Position numbers and translations under genes: made by a program. 64,000 nt of DNA, taken from assembly GCF_947242115.1 (NCBI RefSeq), contig NC_074723.1, positions 27,482,043 to 27,546,042 of the forward strand, given 5' to 3'. This document shows positions 45,530-56,284 of this stretch, one piece after another. This DNA is from Biomphalaria glabrata. Its lineage: Eukaryota; Mollusca; Gastropoda; Planorbidae. The stretch's first letter is position 1, and every line of letters starts with the position of its first letter. The notes beneath the pieces were generated by a model, which saw nothing but the letters and a program-made list of their open reading frames with translations, did no database searches and had not been told where the DNA came from.

Positions 45530-45745
45530 CTACGTTACGACAGAGTTTAACGAGGCACAGCGAAGCCAGGAGAGTTCTTGCTACAACAGTACAGGACAGA
45601 ACATTTGTACAGTCAGTGTTACGTGATGCCAATTGTACGAGATTGTGATTTATTGGACATGAAATTTTTGGAGACCAGAGTTGTCAAGTTTTATAAGTTG
45701 GTGATGTGGTGTGGTGCAGCTGCCGAGAGGCTGAATAGTCAGAAC
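45530..45745 (+). mobile_element. LTR fragment (fossil)
   Basis: It aligns in order with the second half of the solo LTR at 27960-28512: TTTGTACAGTCAGTGTTACG, TGCCAATTGTACGAG, AGTTGTCAAGTTTTATAAGT and TGTGGTGTGGTGCAGCT. It is diverged, so older than or a different subfamily from that copy. Confidence 0.55.
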
Positions 45746-46000
45746 TGTTACAAGATATATATGATAAACTTTAGCTTGGAGATGAAACGACTATGGGTGT
45801 TCACTAAAATCAAAATATTCTCAAATTGTGTTATCCGCAAGTGACCTGGCAGACATCTTCCTGACCCTGAACATTCCGAAGTAAATGACTGCAGCAGACT
45901 CAAGGGGAGACTACAAGAGAAGTTTATTTTCCTTTATTGACTCTCGATTCTGACACTTTTTATAACAATTGTCAATTCATTTCAATAGTAATAATATTGC

Positions 46001-46221
46001 TGTAACTCCAGCGAGCCCAAAGAACCTCAACGAAAGTGATAGGTAAAAACAGCAATTTAATAATAGACTAATAGTCGGATAACAATTACACATTCGAATA
46101 ATAACAACACTTGTTTACATCAGCCATCTTTTGACTTCCACACTCATTTCCTGTCTCTGTCCTGTGTCTCATGGTGCGCAGTCTCACACCTAATGACAAC
46201 GTGCAATGTAGTGTCATAACA
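46001..46221 (-). mobile_element. LTR-like fossil
   Basis: On the minus strand it begins TGTTATGACACTACATTGC and ends GCTGGAGTTACA, with typical TG...CA ends and a start like that of the solo LTR at 10150-10376. No target duplication is clear. Confidence 0.4.
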
Positions 46222-46379
46222 ATAATATAAATCTTGGCAAGGAAATTTTACGATTGAAAATACATTCAGTAGTTAAGTAGACCAGAAAAAAAGTAAAACA
46301 TTTTTTTTAAATATTAAAAAAAAGCTTACACAAGAACCATACTATTACTGACATATCTCTCAATATTGCAATATTTATA

Positions 46380-46600
46380 TCCCTTTCTATATAAATACTG
46401 ACCTATTACTATTAATTAATGAACTAATTGGTCAATATTTTGATTGATTCACGTGTTGTCATCGACAATGTATAATTCGTTTCAACTTGATTTGAGAATG
46501 GGAAGTTGAAGAAAAAAACATGTAAAATATTTGTACTAGACAGACAGAGTGAGTTGACATACGTTTTGTACTAGACAGACAGACTGAGTTGATATGCCCT
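46380..46600 (+). repeat. Dispersed repeat family R, copy 3
   Basis: CACGTGTTGTCATCGACAAT, TTCAACTTGATTTGAGAATG and a doubled CTAGACAGACAGA...GTTGA end. Confidence 0.55.
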
Positions 46601-46899
46601 TATGAAACCGTAATCCTTTTTGAATGCCCCTTCCTAATCCATCTTAGGCAGACCCACACTACCACTACAGGCCAACATAACTGTCACAGTTAATTTGTCA
46701 ATATAGCATAGGTTTATTTGCTTTGAATATGCCACGAAGTCTCTTCTGAAGGAGTGCTGAAGGAGTGCTACTTCGTCGATGGTGATGAGAGGTGTTAAAA
46801 TCGTAGACAGTACTCGAAGATGTCAGGTGATAAGACGTGCCGGGGATTCTATATCTCTAGATCTAAATATTATCTAGTATGTTGAATAAATGAAAATCT

Positions 46900-47420
46900 T
46901 TTTTAAATTCAAATACAGAACTTTAATTTAGAATTTGGTATCACAAAACCTATAGTACAGTATTTACAATAGTAAACTGTATCAAATATAAAATGTTTCA
47001 AGGCATATTCTACCAAATACCACCAGAACCCCAGTAGAAATTGTAGCTTATCAGTCCGCTGATGATAGCTACTTTTCTTTTCCAAACTACTTTGAGGCAG
47101 AGTATTTTTAACAATATCCGTAACTGTGGCATCTGGTGAAAGAAGCTTCTCGCGCCTCAGGCTAATCAAGAATAACGTGAGATCAACTATTTACGAAGAT
47201 AGATTGAACAATTTGGCAATTCTTGCTATTGTAATCTATGTAGGGAACAGAACTTGGAGATATACTGTATGATTTCGCTACATGCAAGGCTCGTAAAATT
47301 TGATCATGATTTTGTACTTAGTAAAAAATGAATAAAATATAAAGACGAATTTATTTTTTAATACAAACTCTTAATTTTCACTAATTAACATCCCTACCCA
47401 GATTGGGCCCCGCAATTGGG
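46900..47420 (+). pseudogene. hAT transposase C-terminal fragment
   Basis: Plus-strand translation near 47100-47225 reads VASGERSFSRLRLIKN then STIYEDRLNNLAILAI, the hAT dimerisation region. The 3' part (CAAGGCTCGTAAAATTTGAT; TGGGCCCCGCAATTGGGCC) matches the neighbouring family at 29.7 and 31.4 kb. It is degraded. Confidence 0.7.
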
Positions 47421-48120
47421 CCTGCTCTGGTTATAACCATGGCATTTATCAGAATTCTATGGAACGATCTATAGTCTCCTCACGACTGAAACGTATTATA
47501 TATTAGGTGAAGCTTTGAACCTCACTGAACATTATATTTATACAGTATTATTAAAAGAATCCGCAAGTATGTGCGTTACGTTGAGATACTAAGATTGTTC
47601 AAAAAAAATTAAATCCATCCAACAAAAACTAACGCCCAATAAAAGAGCAACCTTTACGTTTGGGGTTCTACAAAATATAGGTCATAGCCTTGGTCATATT
47701 GAAATCTTAATAGACTTGGTTTCATCTCACTGAGAATTGACACAATTTCAGCAAGCGATTATCTCCCTTGCGTTTGTAGAGCCCTTGATCTATAACAATT
47801 CTGTGTCAAAATGACATTAAATGCGAGAGTTACGTTTCTTTGCTATCTTATCGAGGTACTTATAATCCGGAAATACTAAGTCTCATGGAAAGATAATTGT
47901 TTTAAAGACATCTTTCAAGTTCACCTGTTTGGTTAAAGATTTGATGGTAATTGTCGTAAGTGCAAATTGATAACATTTCTTTAATGTGTGGGAAAAAGTT
48001 GTTGCTATTTGAAAACTTAGAAGCCAGTTCTGTTTCACTATGTCTACATTGATCTAGTAAATAATTGAACTTAGCACATTTTTCTTATAATTTTTGGAGC
48101 TACTATTAAAGAGCATAAAG
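47421..48120. other. Upstream region of gene D
   Basis: AT-rich and without recognisable repeats or genes. It should hold the gene D promoter; no clear core element is visible. Confidence 0.4.
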
Positions 48121-50353
48121 ATGTGTTTGTTAATCTACTTGCTGTGTTTAACTATTTCATCAATCACGGGCACAGGTATGTAGATTGAATGTTGATACTT
48201 TTTATATTGGTGAGTTGTTTGTTTCAGAGTTTGTTTGTTTATTTCTGTGTGCAGAAATGGAACAATGCATCAAACGAAACATAAACAAACTATTTTAACC
48301 GTAGCGAAGCAGGGGTATCAGCTAAGCGGATATTATCAATACAAATAATTATTTCAATTGCTTTCGAATCATTGATCCTGATGTATCGATTGATCAATAC
48401 GAACACACACATGTATGCAAATATATTCATTTTACATGTAGTTGTCATTTCTAAATATTATAGGAAGTAAACTTTTCTTCTTGATGTCAGCTTGTTCTAC
48501 TTCATTACTTGTTGAATGTCTTAGTACAAAAACAAAGAAGGTTACAAGGACAGTTTGTGTGGAGACACAAACTCAAAATCGGCTCCCGAAGTGGTCCACC
48601 CAGGCAGGTAAAAAGGCAGGTTTCAATATTTTCAGAAAGAGCATCAGAATGAAATTCTATCAAAGATAAATGATATAGAAGAATGTAGAAAAAAGGTCAA
48701 CGGATCTTGTGTGGTTCCCAAGGGATCAACAGACCAAAGTATAGGTGAAAGTGAATGTGAAGTTAGATGTGAAGACGGCCTAACTAATGTCTTATAATGA
48801 ATATATAATTGCCTAATTGTTTTGTAAAGGGACAATCTCTTATTCCTCAAGAAAAAAAAACATTTCCGTAAAAAAAAACAACCTCAAAGAAAAAGATTGG
48901 AAGCGATTCAGAAACAGACAAAAAAAATATTGTCATTAAAAGATCAATTGCAAACTAAATTAAAGTTGATTGCTTTGTGCTACAAGAGAAGAGCTAAGAA
49001 TTTTGACTCTAAACACAATGACACACACATAAACTATAGTGCGTTTTTTAAAATACATCACTTTTCAGTATTTCTTATGATGCTCAGCTAATTTTAAGTC
49101 ACATGGTCATTTAATCCCAGTCATTCAATCCCTAAACAATTAATATTTTATACAGCATTGTGTAACGGTAGTGTTAAGACTTTTTCTTAAACTACACATA
49201 TTAACTAATAATCTAAAATATTTATATATAGGCTGTTCGATGGTATTCTTAAAAAAAAACACTGTAGCAGCGCTTTAGTACCACCATTATGGGAAGAAAA
49301 TATGGCAAAATATAGATAAGCTTTTGTGCGGACCGATGAGGACCACCTCTGACTTTGTATTATCACACAAACTCTCTTTGTAATCTTGTTTAAAGTCAAT
49401 GTCTTACTTATATTAAACAAAATATTGTAAACTAAACATTAATTTCTTATTTGTCAATTAGAATAAAGAGAATAAAAAAGAATGATTTTTCGTTAGTAGC
49501 TATAATTGCAAAATTGGTCTACAATAGTTTATATGATGTAAGAACTCATGCGCAAATGTTTGTTGGCTCTCATGATTCATTGAAACTCTCTCGTGGTTAC
49601 AAAGAACTTATTTAGTCAACGCCTTGTGACGTACAATGAACGCGATTGTTTAGAAAGTATATTTAATGTAAAGTAAGATCTAATCTAATGCTCTAATCCA
49701 AGACAAATTTAATCTCTGAAACTGCAGTCAAAGAGAATTGAATCTAGCTAAATAACAAAATTTAATCCAATAAAATTATTTTATCTACAGATAATATAAT
49801 GAAGCTGGAAGTCACACCAAGCACTATTAAACTTGGGCTAACCAGTCAGATGGAAATTGTCTGTTCAGTGGCCCCTGACCCAGCTGGTAATTACATCGTT
49901 CTGAATATTATCATTTCTCAGTCGACAGACACATTGGAACCACAATACACAGACGTAGCTGGCGTTGAGGCAACGCTAGAGCCATCCTTATATGTCAACA
50001 ATTCTGCGACTATTCAAGGTCAAATTTCCGTCACCGACACCTCTTACTTGAAGTTAAACTGGACCTACCCTACAGAAAACGAAGCAGGAAGGTATCAGTG
50101 CGTGGCCACACTCTCACAAGATGAAGAATTCACGGTAGTAGCAGAGACAACAGTTGACCTTGAGCAACCAGACTTTGATGACTTGTTTTCAGAACTGGAT
50201 CGAATTAAAAGCTACTTCATGGCGGAGACACGTAACGTCACAGGTGAGTTAAGTACAGTGAAAATAGATCATTCCAGCAAGGGCATCCATTTATATAAAG
50301 AAATATAGATTAGATAAAATTAGATAAGATTAGATAAGATAGTAGATAGATAG

Positions 50354-50430
<77 letters not shown>

Positions 50431-50479
50431 TGATAGATAGAAAGATAGATAGATAGATAGATAGAGTAAATAGATAGAG

Positions 50480-50554
<75 letters not shown>

Positions 50555-51628
50555 ATCTCATTATCAGTCATAGTTGTTGTTTTTGTGGTAAATAACCAAA
50601 CAAAACATTTTTTTTTCAAGTTAAAAACGAATTAACCTAAAACATTAATTAAATTCTCTCTTCTGAATTATTTAAAACAATTAACTTTCTTGTCAGAAAG
50701 TCTAGAAATCTAATTATCAATAAGTACCTTGATTCGTCGCTTGATTAAATGGTTTGGTTATGAATCTTGCTAGATGATTTTCACTAGCGTTTCAAATTGG
50801 AAATATTGTGGTGCATGCATTAATAACTCGGGCTCAACTGCTAATTAGCCCTCAAATCTCTCCAGTTTACAAAGAAATGTCTAAGTCTAATTAAGCGTTG
50901 TGACGTAAAATTAAAGAGATTTTGTGGTGCAGATTTCCTGCCGTAAGAGCTCATGGACAAAAGTTTATTAGCCCTCGTGATTGTCACGTGTTTGCAAAAA
51001 CATTTTTTGTCTAACTAAGTTATGTAATATAAAATGATACAAATGTTTTCCTTATGGGTCATTAGTAACGATTTCATTACTAAACGTACCTTATGGGAAG
51101 AAAACTATCTTAAATCTTTTATCTTATAATTTCTCTATCTTTCCAGAGCTCTGGGAAAAAAAGATGGAGGGCGCTGTTACTGCTGTCTTCAATAGGTCAG
51201 CTGTGTTCGATAACAGGATGTATTTACTGTCTAAATATAGCAACATGAACCGGAACCAGTCTGAAGCCATGTGTCAGTTTGTTAGCGGTTACCTGGCAGA
51301 GATCGAGAGTGACCAAGAGTTTGGTTTTGTCAAAGAGTTTTTCAACAGTCTCTACATGGCCAATGGAACGAAGGTGATCGTTGGAGGGACAGACCAGATC
51401 AAAGAAGGAAACTGGCTGTTCCAGCACTCCGGACACAATGTCCCCTACTTTTCATGGGCCCCTGGCCACCCCACTAACAGCAGTGGCGACAATAACAATG
51501 ACTGTCTGGCGCTGGACATCAGCGATGGGTACAACATGGTAGATGTACCATGCAACACGTCTGGACAGAACTTCCGGTCAAGGTTTCTGTGTGAGATAAC
51601 CCATTCACCATATTCATCATCACAGTAA
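48121..51628 (+). CDS. Gene D: CREP-type secreted IgSF + C-type lectin protein (3 exons)
   Basis: Exons are 48121-48175 (MCLLIYLLCLTISSITGT, donor ACAG|GTATGT), 49791-50243 (IgSF; acceptor TTATCTACAG, donor ACAG|GTGAGT) and 51147-51628 (CTLD; acceptor ATCTTTCCAG). Phase-1 introns give 329 residues. The IgSF domain has cysteines in EIVCSVAP and RYQCVAT. The segment DDLFSELDRIKSYFMAETRN is a likely short coiled coil. The CTLD has AMCQFVSGYLAEI, VIVGGTDQIKEGNWLFQ, YFSWAPGHPTNSS, DCLALDI, VPC and FLCEI. GHPT replaces EPN/QPD and YNMVD replaces WND, so a classical calcium/sugar site is not complete. Polyadenylation may use AATAAA at 51948. The gene shares architecture, phase and strand with gene C 4 kb upstream, suggesting an old tandem duplication. 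Confidence 0.85.
48283..48430 (-). repeat. Inverted dispersed repeat, copy in gene D intron 1
   Basis: Reverse-complement partner of 44383-44545 (ACCGTAGCGAAGCAGGGGTA; GATCCTGATGTATCGATTGA). Confidence 0.6.
48535..48606 (-). mobile_element. tRNA-derived SINE, family D, partial
   Basis: AGGTTACAAGGACAGTTTGT and GGCTCCCGAAGTGGTCCACC match the body of the SINE at 13070-13207 in reverse. The tRNA head is missing. Confidence 0.55.
48636..48794 (+). pseudogene. Exon-like fragment in gene D intron 1, possibly a FREP-type interceding region
   Basis: After an acceptor-like CAATATTTTCAG, an open frame of 52 codons with coding-like composition reads KEHQNEILSKINDIEECRKK, then VNGSCVVPKG and ESECEVRCEDGLTNVL before a stop. 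It has an amphipathic first half and four cysteines, and CEDGLTN resembles the start of a fibrinogen-like domain in FREPs. No donor or continuing fibrinogen exon is seen. It may be a fossil exon of a FREP-like gene, an alternative terminal exon of gene D, or chance. Confidence 0.3.
50336..50553. repeat. (GATA)n microsatellite in intron 2 of gene D
   Basis: About 50 TAGA units with a few interruptions. Long Tyr/Leu/Ser/Ile frames on the minus strand are artefacts. Confidence 0.97.
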
Positions 51629-51947
51629 CAACATATACCTCTTTAAAACATAACATTTTACACTTCGCTCATAACATATTGTGCAGACATTACACATCAT
51701 ATTTTGTGGACATATTAACTCAAATTCAACACAAACATTCCATCCCTAAACAGTTTCACTGTAGCAAAAGATTTTTGTTCAAAGCATCAGATCAATGATT
51801 ATGCAGATAGTCGGGTACCATTCTTCCACTCCACATTGAGCCACGTAAAGAAAACAATTAGACTAAGAAGTATGAAGGTGCAATTACATTTCTCTAATTG
51901 GAACATCATTTGTGGGTACTTATTAAGACTACTAATTACTTACAGTC

Positions 51948-51953
51948 AATAAA
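51948..51953 (+). terminator. Possible polyadenylation signal of gene D
   Basis: AATAAA lies about 320 bp after the stop. No closer perfect signal was seen. Confidence 0.35.
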
Positions 51954-51959
51954 CACATC

Positions 51960-53530
51960 TATGTGGGAAAACTAGTTTTAACTTTTAGACTTTTCAATAC
52001 TTCAGGAGAGTTTATTGATCGTCTTCAGCACTAAATTGACCACTACATGTTTTATTTTAGTTTCCACTATTTTCTTTCCCCCCAAAAAAATCTCTTTAAA
52101 AAATGAAGTAAACTGTTACATGTTTCTTCTAGCTTTATTATGTCTATTACAGTGCATTAGTTAGACTGAAGTCGGGTCATGTTTTAGAGACCAACCAAGA
52201 TGATGGATTGCACATACAGGAAAGACAAAAATGTTCAGGAGGGGGAACAACTCTGCTTACTTTTCATTTCGATTTGACGTCAATGTTCAAAAGGTGACCA
52301 AAACATAGAATAGTGATTCTTACCTGTGTCTGTTGTCTCAGGATAAACTGAAAGAATTTTGATTCACCAAAAGAAAAAATCTAAAATAAACATGAACTAT
52401 ATTTTTAAAAAATACTTCAAAAAAAAAAGCTTGTATTAAGTGTAATTGTATCAATTAGTTTGGATCCGTCATGGAATTGAATTCGTAATAGACTAGACAT
52501 AATAAATCTGTGCAATTAAAAATATTTTACCAATTGTTTTTGTTTAGCGTTTAGCTTGTAGCTTTCGTAATGCGTGCTATGACCCTATGACTTTAGAAAG
52601 CTAGATTAATTAGGAAGGGGCGGGGATGAAGGTGAAGTGAAGGTTACTGTGATCGCTTTTAAATGCATTTAAAAAAAGATAAGCTGTACTACTTAATTCA
52701 AATTCGAGGGCTGAGCCTCCGCAAGTCAATAAACTATTCACTGTGCCTGCTTATGAAAATAGGTTTTATTGTTAGTCTCAAACTTTTTAGCGACGACCTG
52801 GTTCTCTACATAAAGTATAAAGGGAATTAATTCAACTTATACCACCGCATATGTCAAGTACAATTTCTTTCCCTTGTTCGTTACCAAACCAAATAATTAA
52901 TTACCAATAGTTTATTAACTAATAAGTTGTTGTTTTTTTAATTCTTGTTTCGTCAGCTACAAGAAATAATTTTGCAAAATTTTAACTTGATCCGATATTG
53001 AGAAATAAGGTGTACAAACTTTTTTACAACACAGCCAGATAGCTTTGTAATAATGTATAACAAAAATAACATGTATATAAGTATTTAGATCTAGTAATAC
53101 CTAAAACATAGATCTACTAACAAATAAAAGATAGATCCAGTAAAAAATTAAACACAAATCTTGTTATTAAACACTTACAAAATAAAAAAAAAAAATTTTT
53201 TTCAGAACTTGTAAAATGTAAATTAAGCTCCGTTAGTTTTACTAGAGCTGTTATCTATTTAGCATAATACAGTACTCCGTAGTCTCTCAAAAAAATTTAG
53301 TCTACTTAAATGAGTTTGGAGATTTATATTATCATTACGATAAGCTGAAGATAATCATGTTTTTAAATAACTAGGCTAAGGTTGCCAATTATTGTTACCA
53401 TTTAAAACAAAAATTAAAACTCTAATAATAATGTTCATGTGAGATTGAGATTACTTCAAGTTCCTTGAAACAAACACTTCTACCTTGTACTTAAGTTTGG
53501 ATTGTTTATGATATCTAGGTCACTTGAATA
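51960..53530. other. Intergenic stretch between genes D and E
   Basis: AT-rich with one copy of family R (see 52830-53050). I see no gene. Confidence 0.45.
52830..53050 (+). repeat. Dispersed repeat family R, copy 4
   Basis: ACAATTTCTTTCCCTTGTTC, TAATTAATTACCAATAGTTT, TTAACTTGATCCGATATTGA and GTGTACAAACTTTTTTACAA follow the order of copy 1. Confidence 0.55.
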
Positions 53531-53539
53531 AGTAGGTCA

Positions 53540-53935
53540 TGGGGAGAGTAGATCGTGGGATTTGTCACTGTAACCTTGACTGACAAAAGAAAATTAAATA
53601 AAAAAGACCTCAAGTTAGCCGTGAAGCTATACAACATAAGTGATTCACAACAGAGGTCTCTTGGCGAGATATATGGTCTCATTCAGTCTGGAAGCAGCTA
53701 CGGATCAGCTCGTAGAAATGAAAGCCTGGGTGTAGCTCTGGTCAGAACGATGTGACCCAACACTAGTTCCCTCATTGCACGCAGCTGCTGTATCGAAAAG
53801 AACTTAAGTGGCTGGGACAGTTTGGGATCAGCAGCGTCGCAGATTCTGCCAGGGTGTAGCAATGAGTGCAAACTGCCAAAGGCTTCGGATTTTTCCTCAG
53901 GGTTGACTGCCGAAGTGTTCCCCTTGTTTGGGTAG
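53540..53935. repeat. Dispersed repeat shared with 18650-18965
   Basis: GGATTTTTCCTCAGGGTTGA, TGCCGAAG and CCCCTTGTTTGGGTA recur inverted in gene A intron 2. A 66-codon frame at 53555-53755 (SDQQRSLG-type sequence) is open but unassigned; it is more likely repeat-derived. Confidence 0.45.
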
Positions 53936-54688
53936 AGTCACAAGACAGAAGATGTTTGGGTAGAGTCACAAGACAGAAGATGTTTGGGTAGAGTCACAAG
54001 ACAGAAGATGTTTCTGTAGAGTCACAAGACAGAAGATATTTCTGTAGAGTCACAAGACAGAAGATGTTTGGGTAGAGTCACAAGACAGAAGATGTTTGGG
54101 TAGAGTCACAAGACAGAAGATGTTTGGGTAGAGTCACAAGACAGAAGATGTTTCTGTAGAGTCACAAGACAGAAGATATTTCTGTAGAGTCACAAGACAG
54201 AAGATGTTTGGGTAGAGTCACAAGACAGAAGATGTTTGGGTAGAGTCACAAGACAGAAGATGTTTGGGTAGAGTCACAAGACAGAAGATATTTCTGTAGA
54301 GTCACAAGACAGAAGATGTTTGGGTAGAGTCACAAGACAGAAGATATTTCTGTAGAGTCACAAGACAGAAGATGTTTGGGTAGAGTCACAAGACAGAAGA
54401 TGTTTGGGTAGAGTCACAAGACAGAAGATATTTCTGTAGAGTCACAAGACAGAAGATGTTTGGGTAGAGTCACAAGACAGAAGATGTTTGGGTAGAGTCA
54501 CAAGATAGAAGATGTTTGGGTAGAGTCACAAGACAGAAGATGTTTGGGTAGAGTCACAAGACAGAAGATGTTTGGGTAGAGTCACAAGACAGAAGATGTT
54601 TGGGTAGAGTCACAAGACAGAAGATGTTTGGGTAGGGTCACAAGACAGAAGATGTTTGGGTAGAGTCACAAGACAGAAGATGTTTAGA
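53932..54688. repeat. 28-bp minisatellite, about 27 copies
   Basis: The unit is AGAGTCACAAGACAGAAGAT plus GTTTGGGT, or the variants GTTTCTGT and ATTTCTGT. The variants are ordered in repeated blocks (three GGGT units, one GTTTCTGT, one ATTTCTGT), which points to duplication of multi-unit blocks. It lies between genes D and E. Confidence 0.97.
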
Positions 54689-54689
54689 G

Positions 54690-55695
54690 AGCCAGTAGAA
54701 AGTTACAAAAAGATTGTTTTCAGTTTCAAGTTGTCGTTTCAATGTTTTATTTACGTCAATTCTTGACCAATCAGATCAATGACACAAATAATTCTATTAA
54801 ACTAAAACACAAATCAAAATGTGAGGGCGTTATAAAGCTAAAACTTTTGACAAAATCGGGTTTGTAATTTAAATCAGATACTCTTTTTAAAATTAAGTCT
54901 CACTGAATGATGCAATTCGTGCGATTACGTCATAATTTTGAAGTTAATTCTTTTGAAATTAAACTAACGAAACATTGATGTTTAAAACAGCCACTTAAAG
55001 CCCAGTGTGAAAGATTTGTTTCATCCATTGATTGTTCTCCAACATTAAACCACAACATCAACATAATTGTTCAACTTAAAGTCACTAAATTAAGCTCTTA
55101 AACTCAAATAGTCTAATGAAAACTAGCTTTTACACAATATTACCAGTGTGTGGCAGTGCTATGGAGTGTATGTGTGTGTTTCCAAGGTAACAATGTGGAA
55201 AGGAAGCGGTTATTTTTTGGCTGAGGGGTTTCTGATGAAACCAAGACATTTTCTGTCATAGTTGATGCTAATAAAAGTCGCGTGGGGGAGGGGAGACGTG
55301 AGACAGATAGGACGTGTATTTTGGTAGCTAGTGAGATTTGGTTTAAATCTTATTTCATCTTGTTACTACTAGATCTACGTCTCAATTCAAGTTGAATCTG
55401 TGTATGCTTATAACTAAAAGTTCTATTCAAGTTTGTTTTAAAAGAAATCTGTTTGAGTTATTTCAAGTTAAACATTAAAATGTTACACGCCTACACTGAT
55501 TTAGTTGTACTAGATGCTTGGGGCTACAAACCAACGACCAAACAGACAACCATGACCAATGAACTACTAAGTAGTCTCTCGTTTGAAGAGTTATCTTATC
55601 TTCAAGTTACAGTTGTTTCTTCAAATATGAACATTATTACGCCCTGCAAGTATCCATGTGTATTAATGTGTAAATCTAGTCTTACGTGATTTAAA
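54690..55695. other. Non-coding stretch
   Basis: AT-rich, with no repeat or gene that I recognise. The 78-codon frame at 55453-55689 has no domain features. Confidence 0.35.
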
Positions 55696-55699
55696 AAAA

Positions 55700-55942
55700 A
55701 AGTAAAGTTCCCCTTTCAGACCTTGCGATCTATAGGGCAGATGATGTAAAGGTCATCTGTTCCTGTGGCCCAAGGTTAACGAGGGTGTCATGTGGTCAGC
55801 TCAACGACCAACAGCCTTTACTTTTCTCTAACTAATGTCAGGTACCCATTAGAGCTGGGAAGACTCATGGCGTCCAATGTTCCCGAAAATCACAGGATTC
55901 GAACCAGGGACCCCCGACCACCGCTCAACCACCACTCCCTGT
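55700..55942 (-). mobile_element. tRNA-derived SINE, family C
   Basis: On the minus strand GGAGTGGTGGTTGAGCGGTG and CCCTGGTTCGAATCCTGTGA form a tRNA-like head with A and B boxes. The body includes TTGGGCCACAGGAACAGATG and ends with CTTTACATCATCTGCCCTAT, then AGATCGCAAGGTCTGAAAGG. This domain order is typical of tRNA-type SINEs with a conserved 3' domain in molluscs. Confidence 0.8.
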
Positions 55943-56284
55943 AAGTAATTACTGGGGACAAACTTGACAATGTCATTTCTTGACTAAGGCGAAACCTGTT
56001 TTAATGTTACTGGGGACAAAAAGAGTTCTTATCATTACATGGGAAATAATAAAGTATTTCAAAGGTTAAAATGAAATCGAGGCTGTCATCGTTATACAAA
56101 TTGTTTCGAGAGCATATACTTCTATTTGTGATATTTTCTAGGAGACAAAGAGAAAATAAAAATAAATTTCTGTTTTAAATTTGGTCGAATCGTTTAATTA
56201 TTTCTGCATATAAAAGCAAGTTATTTGCCTACATGTTTTATGTAAATCCATATTTGAGTTCAGTCTACGTTTACTGCCGAAGTA

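Noticed and set aside
50310-50619. Long Tyr/Leu/Ser/Ile frames
   Set aside because: They come from the (GATA)n tract in gene D intron 2.
53555-53755. 66-codon frame between genes D and E
   Set aside because: It adjoins a block shared with gene A intron 2, so it is more likely part of a dispersed repeat.
55700-55942. A tRNA gene on the minus strand
   Set aside because: A and B boxes are present, but the sequence runs on into a SINE body and the cloverleaf is degenerate, so it is a tRNA-derived SINE. The same applies to the family A, B and D copies.
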